A stretch of DNA of 64,000 nucleotides, from the NCBI RefSeq assembly GCF_017161325.1, contig NZ_CP045670.1:2101367-2165366 (forward strand). The letters are read 5' to 3'. Shown piece after piece: positions 1 through 9,335 of this stretch (positions within the stretch are counted from its first letter, which is position 1; each line of letters starts with the position of its first letter). Origin of the DNA: Treponema pedis. Lineage in GTDB: Bacteria; Spirochaetota; Spirochaetia; Treponematales; Treponemataceae. Below the pieces are notes generated by a model. The model worked only from the letters and a program-made list of their open reading frames with translations, made no database searches and was not told the origin of the DNA. The position numbers and the translations under genes were made by a program.

Positions 1-1548
1 ATTGCGGTTGAAGGAACGGTACGTTGCCGTCCCGATTCTATGATAAATAAGGAAATGCCTACGGGAGAAATTGAAGTAAAAGCTCTTAAAATAGAAGTAC
101 TCTCAAAAAGCGATGTACTCCCGTTCCAAATAGATGAAAAAACAAATGCAAGCGAAGAGCTTAGATTAAAATACCGCTACCTGGATTTACGCTCCCAAGC
201 CATGCAGGAGCATATTATTTTACGCTCAAAGGTAAGTTTTGCCGTAAGGGAATATTTAACTTCAAAAGAATTTTTAGAAATTGAAACACCGACTTTTATA
301 AAATCTACGCCGGAAGGTGCGCGGGACTATCTTGTTCCTTCCCGTCTTTATCCGGGAAAATTTTATGCTTTACCGCAATCGCCTCAGATTTATAAACAAA
401 TTTTAATGGTTTCAGGCTTTGACAAATATTTTCAAATTGCACGCTGCTACCGTGACGAAGACGCCCGCGGGGACAGACAACCTGAGTTTACTCAAATCGA
501 TATTGAGATGAGTTTTGCCTCGCGCGAAAATGTTCTTAATTTAACCGAAGGTATGATGCAATATGTTTTTAAAAAAACTATGAATGTAGACATTCCTAAA
601 GAATTTATAAGGCTTTCTTATGACGAAGCAATCGACTTATACGGAACGGATAAACCCGATTTGCGTTTTGAAATGAAAATGCAGGACGCTTCTTTTATGG
701 CGGAATTGGGAGACTTTACCGTATTTAAAGATGCCGTTTCTCAAGGCGGAGCCGTTAAGGCCTTGGTAGTAAAAGCGCAAGCGGAAAACTATAGCCGTAA
801 AAAAATTGAAGAGCTGGAAGCCGCCGCAAAAATCTACAAGGCAAAGGGGCTTGCCTGGCTTAAAATAACGGACGGAAAATTCGAAGGCGGCATTACAAAA
901 TTCTTTGAAGGAAAAGAAAATGAAATCAAAACCCGGCTGGGAGCTGAAACGGGGGATTTAATTCTTTTCGTTGCGGATAAATATAAAATTGCCTGTACGG
1001 CCTTAGGCGCCGTACGCAGTAAACTCGGAAAAGATTTGGGACTTTTAAACCCTTCCGAATTTAAATTCGTGTGGATTATAGACTTTCCTCTTTTTGAATG
1101 GAGCGAAGAAGAAAAAAAATGGGAGCCCGCTCATCATATGTTTTCCGCTCCTCAGGAAAAATATATTTCGACGATGGAAGAAAACCCTGAACCTGTAAAA
1201 GGAGACCTTTACGACCTTGTTTTAAACGGATACGAAATTGCTTCAGGCTCAATAAGAATTCATAATCCCGAGCTTCAAAAACGTATTTTTAAAATAGTAG
1301 GTTTCGACGAAGCGGAAGCCGAAAAGAAATTCGGCTTTTTAACCGAAGCCTTTAAATACGGGGCGCCTCCTCACGGCGGAATAGCACCGGGTCTTGACCG
1401 CATTGTAATGATTATGGCGGGAGAAACTTCAATAAAAGAAGTTATAGCCTTTCCGAAAAATACCTTTGCCGTAAGCCCGATGGACGACAGCCCCAGCGAA
1501 GTGGACCAAAAACAGCTTGATGAACTTCATTTAGCGGTTAAAAAATAA
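1..1548 (+). CDS. aspS: Aspartate-tRNA ligase (partial, 5' end outside window)
   Basis: Charges tRNA-Asp (possibly also tRNA-Asn) with aspartate in the cytoplasm. The reading frame is open from the first base, so the N-terminal anticodon-binding OB fold is mostly missing; about 515 codons of the roughly 590 usual for bacterial AspRS are present. Class II synthetase motif 2 is seen in YRDEDARGDRQPEFTQ, and motif 3 in GGIAPGLDRIVMIMAG near the C-terminus. The bacterial GAD-type insertion lies between them. Family assignment is secure; whether it is discriminating or non-discriminating cannot be told here. Two terminator-like hairpins follow. Confidence 0.96.
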   Translation: MAVEGTVRCRPDSMINKEMPTGEIEVKALKIEVLSKSDVLPFQIDEKTNASEELRLKYRYLDLRSQAMQEHIILRSKVSFAVREYLTSKEFLEIETPTFIKSTPEGARDYLVPSRLYPGKFYALPQSPQIYKQILMVSGFDKYFQIARCYRDEDARGDRQPEFTQIDIEMSFASRENVLNLTEGMMQYVFKKTMNVDIPKEFIRLSYDEAIDLYGTDKPDLRFEMKMQDASFMAELGDFTVFKDAVSQGGAVKALVVKAQAENYSRKKIEELEAAAKIYKAKGLAWLKITDGKFEGGITKFFEGKENEIKTRLGAETGDLILFVADKYKIACTALGAVRSKLGKDLGLLNPSEFKFVWIIDFPLFEWSEEEKKWEPAHHMFSAPQEKYISTMEENPEPVKGDLYDLVLNGYEIASGSIRIHNPELQKRIFKIVGFDEAEAEKKFGFLTEAFKYGAPPHGGIAPGLDRIVMIMAGETSIKEVIAFPKNTFAVSPMDDSPSEVDQKQLDELHLAVKK

Positions 1549-1622
1549 AACCGCAAAGCGAAACTCTTTATACTCATACGGAAAATAAAGGGGCGGCAAA
1601 ACTTTGCAAAGTTAATCTTGCA

Positions 1623-1646
1623 CCCGACGCTCGGGCGGCTTTTTAA
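1623..1646 (+). terminator. Possible aspS terminator
   Basis: A short GC stem (CCCGA, loop CGC, TCGGG) is followed by CGGC and a T run. It lies about 75 bases after the aspS stop codon. The stem is only 5 bp, so the call is tentative. Confidence 0.4.
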
Positions 1647-1712
1647 TTTAACCGCCGGAAGAAGTTATAGGAAATATTAAAGAGTTTATCTTTTATTCAC
1701 ATAATAAAAAAG

Positions 1713-1747
1713 CCCGTTATTATTTTAAAATAATAACGGGTCTTGTT
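1713..1747. terminator. Bidirectional terminator between aspS and the DUF302 gene
   Basis: A perfect 28-base palindrome beginning CCCGTTATTATTTT (1713-1740) is flanked by A-rich sequence on the left and T-rich sequence on the right. It sits between two convergent genes, so it probably ends transcription from both sides. Confidence 0.8.
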
Positions 1748-1761
1748 TTTATATCCCAAGT

Positions 1762-2217
1762 TCAGCTCTTATTTACGGATAAGACTATAGTTTCCAATAA
1801 ATTTTGCATATTTTTCAAAACGGCGGAATCTTTTATTCCGTATCTTTTTGCAATAACCGCCGTCTTAGTAAAAACTATTCTGACGGTTTTATCCTTGTTT
1901 TCAATAACACCTATTTTCATCGGCAGCTCCAGTGCCGCTAAAGGCTCTTGCAGCATTAACTGCGTTCCCGCCTTGGGATTACCGAACACGATTATTTGTG
2001 AGGACGGCATTGAAAGCCCTACTTCTTCCGCATTTTTCCTGTGGTCAAAATCCGCAAAGACGGTAAGATTTTTTTCTTTTAAAACGGCTTTAATTTTTGT
2101 AACCGTAGTTTTAAAATCGTACTTGCTGGTTACGACAAACAAGTCATCCGATACATTCTCCGCAAACAATGATGTTCCTAAAATAAGCAAAGTTGAAAGA
2201 ATGAATATCTTTTTCAT
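1762..2217 (-). CDS. Exported DUF302-family protein
   Basis: A 151-residue protein with a clear N-terminal signal peptide (MKKIFILSTLLILGTSLFAE), so it probably acts in the periplasm. The rest matches the DUF302 pattern: a compact alpha/beta domain with the run SSQIIVFGNPKAGTQLM and the following short helix LAALELPMKIGV. Family members bind small ligands or are of unknown function, and no catalytic residues can be named. It stands alone, convergent with aspS and separated from the next operon by about 100 bases. The family is fairly sure; the function is unknown. Confidence 0.75.
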   Translation of the reverse strand: MKKIFILSTLLILGTSLFAENVSDDLFVVTSKYDFKTTVTKIKAVLKEKNLTVFADFDHRKNAEEVGLSMPSSQIIVFGNPKAGTQLMLQEPLAALELPMKIGVIENKDKTVRIVFTKTAVIAKRYGIKDSAVLKNMQNLLETIVLSVNKS

Positions 2218-2321
2218 AAAAACTCCTTACGGGCGGGCATTACACAATGCCTGCCATAAATTGATATGATTTATAAACAAAAAAGATAGGCCTAGGTAAC
2301 AATTTAAAAAGAATAAGAAGA

Positions 2322-3671
2322 CTACTGCTCTGCCGGCTCCAAGTCCCATTCTTTGTACAGCAAGGTTAAAAAGGATTTCATAATATATTCTCCGCCTGAA
2401 ATCGTATAGTGAGTTCCGTCATCGCGCATAAGTTTTATTTTCGTTCCTTCGGAATTTTGTACCGTATCCGTATACGGAACCCCTTCTCCTGGAGCTGCGG
2501 CGCTTAAAGAAAATTTAACCAATTGCTCATTTGAATATTGCAGGGCAATTTTAGTTTGCACTTTTTCTATATAATTTAAATCTTCGTTATAAACCTTATT
2601 GCGCACCACAGGCATTCCGAGCCAATATATTTTTTTTGTGTTTGCAAAAAGAATATCCAAGTGTTTTTTTATTTTTTCGGCATAAGCCTCTTCCCATTTC
2701 GGAGTTTCTTTAACTAAGATTTTTCCGTCGGCACCGTAAAAGTTTTGATAATCGTTCATGCCCAAAAAAATTACCGTAATATCAAACGGCGTTTGTTTGT
2801 TTTCGGCAAAAACCGATTTAAGTTTTTTAGGCCAATTATAATAATCTCCCCGAATAAAGCCTGAAGACGGTACTGATATTTCAGTTATTTTTACGGAAGA
2901 ATTTTCCCCCGTAAGCCGCATAAAGCCCCCTGCAATACTCCGCATCTGAGAATCACCTATCATCAGCACACGTAAAGGTTTTTCTTTTGTATATGTGTAC
3001 TTAACTTCTTTAATTTCGGTAACGGGCGGTAAAGAGTTTTCCGCAATTTCAGTTTCCGCACCGTCCTCTTCCTTTTTTTCCTGAACTGACACTTCAATTT
3101 TTTCTTCTTCTTTAATGTCTTTATTCCGAACCTTTTCTTCATCGATAAAAAGCTCTTTTTGCAATAAAACTTCCTCTTTAGCTCTGTCTTCCGCAATCCG
3201 CAATTTATTTAAAACATTTTTTAAAGCGTCAAGTTTTTTCTCAAGAAGAGCAATATCGGAACTGAGCCTTGCGGCTTCATTTTTATTTGTCTGAGCGGAA
3301 AAAACCGAATCCGAATTTTCCGTCTCATTTTCGGTTACCGTATTCATATAATAAAAATTATCCCAATCGCTGTGGTTTTCAAGCTTTGCCGCACTTAAAA
3401 AAAGAGAGCGTATTTTCGGAACTACGGAATCTATCCCGTATTTTGATGAAAAATCGGAAACGGGTTTTATACATTCAAGGTATATTTTGGAAAGGTATAC
3501 GTTATTTATTTTTACCGCAGCCGCATTTAAAGAGCTGCCGAGTAAAATACTTATACAAATAAGCGTAATTAAAAAAAAGAGTAAAGTTTTATTTGCGGAA
3601 TAATATCCCCATTTTATTTTGCTTAAAAAAGAGAAAGAAAACATTTTTTTTTCTTTTAGAAGTTTTTCCAT
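2322..3671 (-). CDS. Membrane-anchored SGNH/DUF459-type protein, acyl transfer partner
   Basis: 449 residues. A basic N-terminus and one membrane segment (about residues 28-50) are followed by a long charged, coiled-coil linker rich in E and K (about 120-225) and then an SGNH hydrolase-like domain. Block I is MIGDSQMRS near residue 239, the GMNDY block follows, and the C-terminal Asp-His pair is in DDGTHYT near residue 418. It starts 16 bases after the MBOAT gene. MBOAT/SGNH pairs commonly move acyl (usually acetyl) groups onto extracytoplasmic glycans, as in alginate acetylation systems, so this is probably the periplasmic transferase or esterase half. The substrate is unknown. Confidence 0.75.
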   Translation of the reverse strand: MEKLLKEKKMFSFSFLSKIKWGYYSANKTLLFFLITLICISILLGSSLNAAAVKINNVYLSKIYLECIKPVSDFSSKYGIDSVVPKIRSLFLSAAKLENHSDWDNFYYMNTVTENETENSDSVFSAQTNKNEAARLSSDIALLEKKLDALKNVLNKLRIAEDRAKEEVLLQKELFIDEEKVRNKDIKEEEKIEVSVQEKKEEDGAETEIAENSLPPVTEIKEVKYTYTKEKPLRVLMIGDSQMRSIAGGFMRLTGENSSVKITEISVPSSGFIRGDYYNWPKKLKSVFAENKQTPFDITVIFLGMNDYQNFYGADGKILVKETPKWEEAYAEKIKKHLDILFANTKKIYWLGMPVVRNKVYNEDLNYIEKVQTKIALQYSNEQLVKFSLSAAAPGEGVPYTDTVQNSEGTKIKLMRDDGTHYTISGGEYIMKSFLTLLYKEWDLEPAEQ

Positions 3672-3686
3672 TTTATTAACTCCTTT

Positions 3687-5174
3687 TTAAAACCCGAAAT
3701 AAATAAACTGCGGTACTCCCGAAGTTGAAAGCGTAAAAATTAAAGCGATAACGGCAGCGGAAAAAACGGCTTTAAAAACCAAGGGAACACGGATATAAAT
3801 TTCAAATACTTTTTTTCTCAAATTTTTTGAAGGAAGCTGCATTGTTAAACCCGCAAAAAAGACAATCAGAATAAACGGGTTTATAATTTGAAACGGTTTA
3901 AAAAAATTCTTTAAAGAATTCAAATACAAATTAAATTCCGAAAGGCTTCCGGAAAAAAAAATAAGCCAACTTATGTTTATAAAAACAAATACAAAAGAAA
4001 TTTTTAACGCATTTACGAATTTATTTTTATTTTCCATATTTTCAATAGGAATTGTATTAAAGTCTTTTTCAATTTCTCCGTTTTTCTTTATCGTGCCAAA
4101 AAGACGCTCAATAACAAGCATTAGCCCCTGTAAGCACCCCCAAATAATAAAGGTTAATTTTCCGCCGTGCCAAAGGCCTGCAATAACCATTGTAAAAAAT
4201 AATGCAAACAGGGTGCGCGGAAGGCCGAAACGAGAACCTCCCAAAGCAAAATAAAGATAATCTCTAAGCCATGAAGAAAAACTTATATGCCACCTTCTCC
4301 AAAATTCGGTTACCGACTTTGACAAATAAGGACGGTTAAAATTATCCGGTGTATTAAATCCGAAAAACAAGCCTACGGAAACGGACATATCGCTGTAACC
4401 TGAAAAATCGGCATAAATTATAATTGCGGTACAAAGAATACCGAAAATCAATTCCGCCGTATTATAAAACTGCGGATTTGCAAAAATCTTATCCGTAACA
4501 AGTACCGTTAAAAAATTTGCAATTATAATTTTTTTATAAAGCCCGGAAAGAAAAAGTAAAACGGCCCTATCAAGCTCTATAGGCTTTGCCTTTTTTTCTT
4601 CATCGCAATTAAGCGCTTTAGGCAGATTTTTTAAAAAGTATTCGGCCTGAACTATAGGACCTAACGAAATTTGCGGGAAAAACGAAACATATAAAAGAAT
4701 ATCCCAAAAGGATTTCGTATGGCGAATTTTACAAAGATAAATATCGAAAATATAACTCATACAACGGAAGGTATAATAAGAAATACCCACAGGCAACAAA
4801 CACGAGTATATTTTAATTTGTGTCAAAAACGGCGAAGCACCGTACATGTCAGGAAAATATTTATTAAAAACTTCAAGTATTCCGTATAAATATTTAAAAA
4901 AACAAAGATACAGAATATTTAAAACGGTTATAATTATAAAAATAAATTTACGAGGATTATAATTTTTTTCTTTTTCTAGAAGAAACCCGTAAAAATAATT
5001 TATGGCGGTAACCGAGAACAATAAAATACAAAAACGCCAATCCCAAAACGAGTAAAAAATATATGAGGCAAAAACCAAAAGAATTTTACGCTGCCTTTCC
5101 TGCCTAAAAATATACCAGTATAAGAAAAACGTAATGAGAAAAAAAACTGCAAATTGAAATGTAGGAAAAAACAT
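3687..5174 (-). CDS. MBOAT-family O-acyltransferase (AlgI-like)
   Basis: A 495-residue polytopic membrane protein with roughly ten hydrophobic segments. The MBOAT signature is visible: WRRWHIS near residue 295 and the presumed catalytic histidine in GLWHG near residue 335. Such proteins pass an acyl group across the cytoplasmic membrane to a partner that modifies an exported sugar polymer. The partner is probably the SGNH-type protein encoded 16 bases downstream. The gene follows flbB closely, in the operon starting with hflK. Spirochaetes lack alginate, so the acceptor glycan is open. Confidence 0.85.
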   Translation of the reverse strand: MFFPTFQFAVFFLITFFLYWYIFRQERQRKILLVFASYIFYSFWDWRFCILLFSVTAINYFYGFLLEKEKNYNPRKFIFIIITVLNILYLCFFKYLYGILEVFNKYFPDMYGASPFLTQIKIYSCLLPVGISYYTFRCMSYIFDIYLCKIRHTKSFWDILLYVSFFPQISLGPIVQAEYFLKNLPKALNCDEEKKAKPIELDRAVLLFLSGLYKKIIIANFLTVLVTDKIFANPQFYNTAELIFGILCTAIIIYADFSGYSDMSVSVGLFFGFNTPDNFNRPYLSKSVTEFWRRWHISFSSWLRDYLYFALGGSRFGLPRTLFALFFTMVIAGLWHGGKLTFIIWGCLQGLMLVIERLFGTIKKNGEIEKDFNTIPIENMENKNKFVNALKISFVFVFINISWLIFFSGSLSEFNLYLNSLKNFFKPFQIINPFILIVFFAGLTMQLPSKNLRKKVFEIYIRVPLVFKAVFSAAVIALIFTLSTSGVPQFIYFGF

Positions 5175-5182
5175 CTTAAGGT

Positions 5183-5808
5183 TTACGGAAAAGTCTTAGG
5201 TTTGTTCGCCATTTTCCGCTGAATTTCCGCAGCGCGTGCAGGAGGCATAAGCGAAAACCAATAAGACACTGAACTTGTCTTTTCTTCTTGAGCCGCTATA
5301 CTTTCCGCTGCACGCAAAACATCAATTATATCCTGGTCGTCCATTTCCAAAAGATTCGCCACCGCCTTTGCAGGCACCATACCGTTCATATATTTTGCAA
5401 TCTGAATAATATTGGCATTTCTATCGTTGGTTTCGGTTAATATCAAGTTAAAGTTTTTTTCTTTTCTTCAACCGCACTTTGTCTTGCATCAAGTTCTTCC
5501 GCAATTTGTTTATTTTCTATTTGTTTTGCTTTAAGCTCTTCTTCCTGTTTTGCCAATTCTTGAGCTTTTATTTCAAGAGCCATAAGCCGTTTTTCATACC
5601 TGTCGTTCTCAAGCTCGGCAAGTTCATCTCCGCTTAAAGGCGTAACTCCCTGCGGGGTTTGTAAGCCGAAAAGAGAGTATACGGGAGAAAACATTCCGCG
5701 CGTATTGATTAATCCTAAATAATCGAACCACAAAAGCCCGCCGAAAACAAGCAGAATTATCAAAATTAAGAGAACAATTATCCTTCCGATGGAACCGCCG
5801 TGTCTCAT
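5183..5808 (-). CDS. flbB: FlbB-like periplasmic flagellar collar protein (frameshifted in this sequence)
   Basis: Two overlapping frames form one protein of about 208 residues. The N-terminal part has a membrane segment (IIVLLILIILLVFGGLLWF) and a coiled coil of K/E/Q repeats; the C-terminal part is a MgtE_N/MotE-type helical domain (AKYMNGMVPAKAVANLLEM). This layout is that of FlbB, which in Borrelia helps build the periplasmic flagellar motor collar. The frame breaks at a T7 run (5454-5460, plus strand), most simply a one-base error. The start at 5808 is chosen because GGAGGT lies 6 bases upstream. The FlbB name is inferred from architecture and neighbours. Confidence 0.65.
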
Positions 5809-5892
5809 CTTAATACCTCCATACACCCAACATAAATTATCGGCATACCGCCCTTTTACTTAAATCGGGCGGATACATAAATTTTTCTTGCT

Positions 5893-6924
5893 TTAATGCT
5901 GGTATAAATATTTAAAATACTCCATATCGGTGGAAAGAATTTTTTCGGTCTTGGGTAAAGAAGTTTTATACATTTCTATACTTTTCCAAAAACTGTAAAA
6001 TTCCGGAGACTTGCCGTATGATTGCGCATAAATTGAAAGAGCCTTTGCATCGGCATCACCCTTTATCTTTTCCGCTTCCGCATAAGCCTTTGAAAGAATA
6101 TTTTTCTTTTCGTTTTCCAGTTTACCGAGCCATTCAGCCTTTTTACCTTCGCCCGTCGAACGGAAAGTTTGAGCTATTTGATTTCTATCTTTTATCATTC
6201 GGTTAAAAACCGAATTTTGAAGCTCATCGGAGTATTTAATTTGTTTAAAAATAACATCTATTACTTCAACTCCGAATTCTCCAAGCTGGTTATTCGCTCT
6301 TTGTAAAATTTCATAAGCTAAAGTATCTCTTCCTTTTTCTATATCCGCAATTTTATTTTTTTCGTTAGGCAAACTCGTAATATCCACTTCTTCCGTATTT
6401 ATATCGAATTTTTCTTTGTGTTTACTTTCCTTTATAATGTTTGAAGTTCTGACTACATTGTCCAAACTGTTTATACTTATAACGTCTCTTACGGCGGAAT
6501 CTATAATATCGGAAAGTTTGGAAAAAGCTCCTTCATAAGTTACAACCGATTCATAGAATTTGCGTATATCAACAATACGCCAGCGGCTTGTAGTATCCAC
6601 TTCGATAAACTGTTGTTCTTGAGTAAGGACTCTTTGAGGGTCTCCGTCAAGGCGCAAAAGTTTTGCACTGTATCTGTTTACCGTTTGAATGAGGGGTATT
6701 TTAAAATGAAGTCCTGCAACCTTTTCCGTTCCTACGATTTTACCCAACTGAGTAATAAGAGCAAATTCGCCTTCGTTTAAAATATAAAACGGAGAGGAAA
6801 AAAATACAAGAACTAAAATAACAACAAATAAAATAAAAAATTTTAAACCCTTTTGAGATTTTGATTTTTCAGGTTTTATTTTATTTCCGTTGGCGTTTAC
6901 ATTTTCATAATTATCCGTATTCAT
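5893..6924 (-). CDS. hflC: HflC-type band 7 / SPFH protein, FtsH protease modulator
   Basis: 343 residues: an N-terminal cytoplasmic tail, one membrane anchor (FFILFVVILVLVFFSS, about 29-45), then an SPFH/band 7 domain beginning FYILNEGEFALITQLGKI and a long helical region with EKIKGDADAKALSIYAQSYG, the usual HflC C-terminal signature. With HflK it forms a large complex around the membrane protease FtsH and limits its activity. It starts 3 bases after hflK ends, which implies co-translation. The family is certain; assignment as HflC rather than HflK rests on gene order and the C-terminal tail. Confidence 0.9.
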   Translation of the reverse strand: MNTDNYENVNANGNKIKPEKSKSQKGLKFFILFVVILVLVFFSSPFYILNEGEFALITQLGKIVGTEKVAGLHFKIPLIQTVNRYSAKLLRLDGDPQRVLTQEQQFIEVDTTSRWRIVDIRKFYESVVTYEGAFSKLSDIIDSAVRDVISINSLDNVVRTSNIIKESKHKEKFDINTEEVDITSLPNEKNKIADIEKGRDTLAYEILQRANNQLGEFGVEVIDVIFKQIKYSDELQNSVFNRMIKDRNQIAQTFRSTGEGKKAEWLGKLENEKKNILSKAYAEAEKIKGDADAKALSIYAQSYGKSPEFYSFWKSIEMYKTSLPKTEKILSTDMEYFKYLYQH

Positions 6925-6927
6925 ATC

Positions 6928-7878
6928 TTATTCTCCTTTTTGTAAGTTTTTAAGAGGTAAAAAATTTTTTAAATTTTTATCGATAACAATTAAATTATCC
7001 GTATTTTCAAATACTTCGCCTATTGTTTCAAGATAAAGTCTTCTTCTGGTTACTTCGGGAGCTTTTATATATTCAGTATAAATCGCATTAAATCTTGCAA
7101 CATCGCCTTGAGCCTTATTGGTACGCTCAGCCGCATAACCTTTTGCTTCCTGAATCATCTTATCCGCTTCGCCCTTCGCCTTAGGAATTTCCTTATTGTA
7201 TGCTTCCTTACCTTCGTTAATTAACCTGTTCATATCCTGAATGGCGATATTTACATCTTCAAAAGCGGCCTGAACTTCTGAAGGAGGCACAACATTTTGA
7301 AGCTGCACGGAAGAAACTGAAATTCCTAAGCCCAGCTGTTCATACCTTTTATTCATTAAGTCCTTAGATAATATCTGAATGCTGTCGCGCTCGGTTCCCA
7401 TAATATCCATTATTGCTCTGTCTCCCACCAAGGCGTTTATAACAGATTTTGAAACATCTCTAATTGTCTTATTTCTAACTGAATTTTCTACATTAAAAAG
7501 CCATGCCTTCGGGTCCACTATTTTATATTGAACGACCCATTCCAAATTGATAATGTTTAAATCGCCTGTAAGCATAAGAGACTCATGCGTTATAGAATTT
7601 TGATATTCGTTACGCTCTCCCGATGAAGAAGTCCTAAACCCGAATTCTTCCTTTTGAACAATTGTAACGGGAACATTATAAACCTTATCTACAAACGGAA
7701 TAACAAATTGAAGTCCCTGCGTAAGAGTGCGGTTATATTTACCGAAACGCGTAACAACTCCGTTATCCGTAGCAGGAATTATTTTTACCCCTGAAAAAAC
7801 GGTAATTGCAATTACGGCAATTATAATAATACTGCGCAAAGCATTTTTAAGTTTTGCACCGTCAATTTCTTTTTTCAT
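6928..7878 (-). CDS. hflK: HflK-type band 7 / SPFH protein, FtsH protease modulator
   Basis: 316 residues with one N-terminal membrane helix (SIIIIAVIAITVFSGVKII) and a band 7 domain: TDNGVVTRFGKYNRTLTQGL, then LGLGISVSSVQLQNVVPPSEV, a classic HflK run, then a helical KGEADKMIQEAKGYAAERTNKAQGD segment. It is the partner of HflC in the FtsH-regulating membrane complex. It is first in a minus-strand operon of five genes ending with the SGNH protein. The start is supported by AGGAGAAGG a few bases upstream and a promoter about 30 bases upstream. Confidence 0.92.
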   Translation of the reverse strand: MKKEIDGAKLKNALRSIIIIAVIAITVFSGVKIIPATDNGVVTRFGKYNRTLTQGLQFVIPFVDKVYNVPVTIVQKEEFGFRTSSSGERNEYQNSITHESLMLTGDLNIINLEWVVQYKIVDPKAWLFNVENSVRNKTIRDVSKSVINALVGDRAIMDIMGTERDSIQILSKDLMNKRYEQLGLGISVSSVQLQNVVPPSEVQAAFEDVNIAIQDMNRLINEGKEAYNKEIPKAKGEADKMIQEAKGYAAERTNKAQGDVARFNAIYTEYIKAPEVTRRRLYLETIGEVFENTDNLIVIDKNLKNFLPLKNLQKGE

Positions 7879-7905
7879 TTTATCCTTCTCCTATGATTTT
7901 TTTTA

Positions 7906-7934
7906 ATTATAGTATAAAAGTAAAAAAGTGTATA
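7906..7934 (-). promoter_or_regulatory. Putative sigma70-type promoter of the hflK operon
   Basis: Read on the minus strand: -35 TATACA (7929-7934), 17-base spacer, -10 TATAAT (7906-7911). The -10 is consensus and the -35 matches TTGACA at four of six positions. It lies about 28 bases upstream of the hflK start and ahead of its ribosome-binding site. Confidence 0.6.
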
Positions 7935-7990
7935 TAGACCGATTTTATAAATAAAACACTGTAGCGGTAAATTCTTACGTTACCGAAAAT

Positions 7991-9335
7991 TTACAAATAG
8001 GCGAAAAATTTTTCCAAAAGAAACAGGTTATAAAGCACTATAAGTCTATCGGCACTTCCGCCCGTAGAAATATTTTCTTTTTCACACCAGGACGACAATC
8101 TTGCACATTGAAGGTCAAATACGGACTCAGGCGAAGATAAAACTGCTTTCGCTTTTTTTTGAAGTTCCTTTAATTTTTCATACCCCTTTCGCTTTATAAC
8201 CGTTGTATCGCAAGTTTCGGAAATCAATTTTAAAACAATTTTTTCAACCGTAATTTTAGGCTCGACGTTTAATCCGGTTTTACCGTAATCGGTATTTAAA
8301 GCATCTTTTAACATCGGAAGAAGGGTTTTAAAATAAAAATCCAAGCCGGAAAGAACTTCCCCGCGTATTCCGAAATCTCCTACAGTTAAAAAAGTATTAA
8401 GGGAAACCTCGGAGCAATTTTTTAATTCAAAATCTTTTTTTACTTCCCGAGAAAATTTTTTTATTTCTTCACTTAAATAATTAAAAGATTTTCCTCGATG
8501 AATCAGTCTATAAACACAGGCATTTAAAATAAGGAGTAAAAAAAAAGGCTCCCTTATAAGTATTTACCCCGTTTGTAAGATTAAAAAGTTCCAGCTCCGT
8601 TTTTTTTCCGTAATTGCGCAACTCGGAAAATGAGGCACATTCTTTTAAGGTTAAATTCCGCACGGAATTTCCTGCAAGGGGAATACATTTAAGCATTAAC
8701 AAAAAATCCATATCGCTGTGAGAGCCTTTTCCGTTTGCGGTAACGCAGCCGAATCCGTATATCCTGCAAAGCTCAGTAAGCATTGCAGCTTCGGCAAAAC
8801 TTGCAAGCTTATCGGTTAAACTTCCTTTAAGAAAATCAAAATAAACTTTTTTATTTATAAAGTTTATAATTTCATTTTTTGAGTGGCGCAAACTCCTTGC
8901 ACAAAATGCGGCAGGCTCGCCGCACAAAAAACATTTACGTAAGGTTATATCCCGTCCGCTTATTTTTAAATCGGCACGCGAAAAGAGTTTATCGGAAGTT
9001 AAAACATCAATATCCGCCAAACGTCCGAGAAAGTGTTCTTCCTCTATTTGAACGGTAAGATTTTTTAATAAATAAGGATTTGTTTTTACAATTAAAAAAA
9101 ATATAAGCCCTTCTTCATTTGTATATGAATGAAAAATTTTTAAAGGTTTAACTTTTTTTTCACATTCGGAAAATATCTTATAAACAATCAGGCAGGATTC
9201 AATGCAGCCTTTTTTTTCTCCCGGTATATTTGCCCGTATTACAACAAGAGTTGATTCGGGAAAATCTTTTAAAAGTTTTTTTTCAAAACCGTCGGTTTTT
9301 TCCCTTGCTTCCAAAAGAGGATATTTATTTTCCAT
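7991..9335 (-). CDS. citXG: CitX-CitG fusion: citrate lyase holo-ACP synthase and dephospho-CoA triphosphoribosyl transferase (frameshifted)
   Basis: The first half is CitX, which attaches the prosthetic group to the citrate lyase acyl carrier subunit: LGRLADIDVLTSDKLFSRAD, then RKCFLCGEPAAFCAR. The second half is CitG, which makes that group from ATP and dephospho-CoA: AAMLTELCRIYGFGCVTANG, GSHSDMDFLLML, and GVNTYKG. The frame breaks just after GVNTYKGAFF at an A9 run (8538-8546, plus strand); reading it as A8 continues the CitG domain to 7991, giving about 447 residues. It overlaps the end of citC by 11 bases. The citrate lyase subunits CitD, CitE and CitF are not in this window. Confidence 0.75.

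Noticed and set aside
2963-3196. Lysine-rich 77-codon minus-strand frame inside the SGNH gene
   Set aside because: It is an out-of-frame reading of the coiled-coil linker of the larger gene.
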